From NCBI GenBank assembly GCA_045585895.1, contig JAZMZI010000141.1, positions 1 through 14,005 of the forward strand: a stretch of DNA of 14,005 nt. The letters are read 5' to 3'. Below, piece after piece: positions 13,099 through 14,005 of this stretch. The translations under genes were made by a program, and so were the position numbers. Origin of the DNA: SVTX01 sp045585895 (GTDB taxonomy: Bacteria; Bacillota; Clostridia; Oscillospirales; CAG-272). A model generated the notes under the pieces. That model ran no database searches. It was not told the DNA's origin and saw only the letters and a list, made by a program, of their open reading frames with translations. Position 1 is the stretch's first letter. Each line of letters starts with the position of its first letter.

Positions 13099-13848
13099 AT
13101 GCTGAAAAAGATTAGCATATTCACCGCCGTTGCACTATTGATATGTATGCTGTTCTGCGTTTCTGCCGGTGCAGAGAACGTAAACGCAGAAAATTACAGG
13201 CTTGACGTGCACTGTCCTCACTGTGATGAAATAGGACTTGTTTACGACGGCGAAAGTGGATTTTTTGAATGTAAAAACGAAGATTGCGGATATATGTACT
13301 CGATCGAGTGCCCCTTCTGCGAAAATAACGGCTTCTATTCTACCGAGTCAGGTCTTTACGTATGTAATGAAATAGAGTGCGGTAAGGCGCTTACTTTGGT
13401 GGAGGTACAGGATAGCTTGGTTCTTTCCAAGAAACCCAGCGGCGGTAAGCTGGATAAGGACGATATCCCCAACTTTAATGATAGATTGGGAATTGCTATT
13501 CAGGGTACCGTTACGGGAATGCTTATGGTATTCGCGGTTTTAGCTTTGCTTTGGGGTGTGGTATCTCTTTCAAAGGTAGTATTTTACGATATCCCCAACA
13601 AGAAAAAAGAGCGTGAAATAAAAAGACGCACAAATACGTCCACTCCTTCGGTTGAGACCGAGAGCGTGGTTCAGTCCGAGGCTCCTGCCGTACCCACTGC
13701 TGAAAGTGACGACGGAGAACTGGCGGCTGTTATTACCGCGGCTATTGCCGCAATGATAGAAAGCGGCGATTACAAAGATGAATTCGTCGGCGGTTTCAGA
13801 GTTGTTTCCTTCAAGAGAAGCGCAAAAAGCGCGTGGAACAGAAAATAA
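13099..13848 (+). CDS. OadG-like decarboxylase membrane subunit with N-terminal extracytoplasmic zinc ribbons
   Basis: A 249-residue protein. Residues 1-25 are a signal peptide or signal anchor (MLKKISIFTAVALLICMLF, then SAGA before Glu26). Two tandem zinc ribbons follow: C39-x2-C42-x15-C58-x4-C63 and C71-x2-C74-x14-C89-x4-C94. A membrane segment lies at about 132-158, followed by a basic KKKEREIKRR stretch, a Ser/Thr/Pro/Glu-rich linker, and a C-terminal ELAAVITAAIAAMI...GGFRVVSFKRSAKSAWNRK (208-249). That tail is the hallmark of OadG/MmdD gamma or delta subunits, which anchor the carboxyltransferase to the membrane. The expected topology puts the ribbons outside and the tail inside. The start is ATG 13099 because GGAGG (13087-13091) lies 7 bases upstream; the ATG at 13093 is too close, and an upstream in-frame ATG at 12976 lies within the preceding gene. 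It follows the carboxyltransferase by 19 bp. The ribbons are unusual for OadG; their role is unknown. Confidence 0.83.
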   Translation: MLKKISIFTAVALLICMLFCVSAGAENVNAENYRLDVHCPHCDEIGLVYDGESGFFECKNEDCGYMYSIECPFCENNGFYSTESGLYVCNEIECGKALTLVEVQDSLVLSKKPSGGKLDKDDIPNFNDRLGIAIQGTVTGMLMVFAVLALLWGVVSLSKVVFYDIPNKKKEREIKRRTNTSTPSVETESVVQSEAPAVPTAESDDGELAAVITAAIAAMIESGDYKDEFVGGFRVVSFKRSAKSAWNRK

Positions 13849-13870
13849 GTGAAAGGTAAGGTAAAATATA

Positions 13871-14005
13871 ATGAGAAGATTTAACGTAACCGTAAACGGC
13901 GTATCTTATGACGTAGTAGTAGAAGAGGTTGGAGGCGCCCCCGCAGCAGCTCCCGTAGCAGCTCCCGCCCCCGTAGCAGCTCCCGCCCCCGCAGCAGCTC
14001 CCGCT
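13871..14005 (+). CDS. Biotin carboxyl carrier subunit of the decarboxylase, 5' part only
   Basis: Only the first 45 codons are in the window. The product starts MRRFNVTVNGVSYDVVVEE, the usual N-terminal strand pair of the gamma/biotin carrier subunits of acyl-CoA and oxaloacetate decarboxylases (GcdC/MmdC type), followed by an Ala/Pro-rich flexible linker. The biotinyl domain with its MKM-type lysine must lie beyond the right edge. It begins 22 bp after the OadG-like gene, with a weak AAGG-type ribosome binding site upstream, and is third in the operon. Such carriers shuttle the carboxyl group from the carboxyltransferase to the membrane beta subunit. Another biotin/lipoyl-binding protein cannot be fully excluded without the rest of the gene. 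Confidence 0.85.
   Translation, partial: MRRFNVTVNGVSYDVVVEEVGGAPAAAPVAAPAPVAAPAPAAAPA
13943..14005 (+). repeat. 18-bp tandem repeat coding the Ala/Pro linker
   Basis: The unit GTAGCAGCTCCCGCCCCC occurs twice exactly (13955-13972 and 13973-13990). It is preceded by a 12-bp partial unit (13943-13954) and followed by a GCAGCAGCTCCCGCT partial unit running off the edge. It encodes VAAPAP units. Near-identical DNA suggests recent slippage, so linker length may vary between strains. Confidence 0.85.

Overview
The window looks like chromosome from an anaerobic, low-to-mid GC Bacillota of class Clostridia, probably an uncultured gut lineage. Evidence: an mcsA-mcsB-clpC operon, consensus sigma-A promoters (TTGACA-17-TATAAT), strong GGAGG ribosome binding sites, a BspA-type leucine-rich-repeat lipoprotein of a kind common in gut Clostridia, and a gene set for a biotin-dependent, probably Na+-pumping decarboxylase. 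Genus and order cannot be fixed from the sequence.

Layout. Bases 1-105 are the end of a dispersed repeat that touches the stop codon of a threonine aldolase gene. On the minus strand, a cytoplasmic GH78-like alpha-L-rhamnosidase (1151-3355) and the threonine aldolase (103-1128) form a two-gene unit. A divergent promoter pair (3413-3513) separates them from a 1103-residue lipoprotein on the plus strand (3557-6868), with six N-terminal Cys-rich units followed by about 25 BspA-type leucine-rich repeats. A perfect 20-bp-stem terminator (6867-6910) serves both this gene and the convergent clpC. The minus-strand operon mcsA (10916-10413), mcsB (10398-9382), clpC (9347-6912) encodes protein quality control. 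Bases 10917-11765 carry no credible gene. They hold the upstream region of mcsA, a ~0.5 kb MITE-like element built of small hairpins with inverted ends (about 11079-11597), and a consensus promoter (11656-11684). That promoter drives a plus-strand operon: a carboxyltransferase subunit (11766-13079), an OadG-like membrane subunit with two zinc ribbons on the outer side (13099-13848), and the start of a biotin carrier protein (13871 to the window end).

How the genes work together. The carboxyltransferase, OadG-like protein and biotin carrier are three of the expected subunits of a membrane decarboxylase; the large membrane beta subunit is expected just beyond the right edge. McsA, McsB and ClpC normally mark proteins with phosphoarginine and unfold them for ClpP. 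Here McsB has lost most recognisable arginine-kinase residues while ClpC keeps its nucleotide-binding motifs and the positions that read phosphoarginine, so this branch may work differently. The rhamnosidase implies uptake and internal hydrolysis of rhamnosylated sugars; the lipoprotein probably acts at the surface.

The best candidates for something new are the degenerate McsB in an otherwise intact operon, the OadG subunit carrying extracellular zinc ribbons, and the hairpin-rich repeat element.
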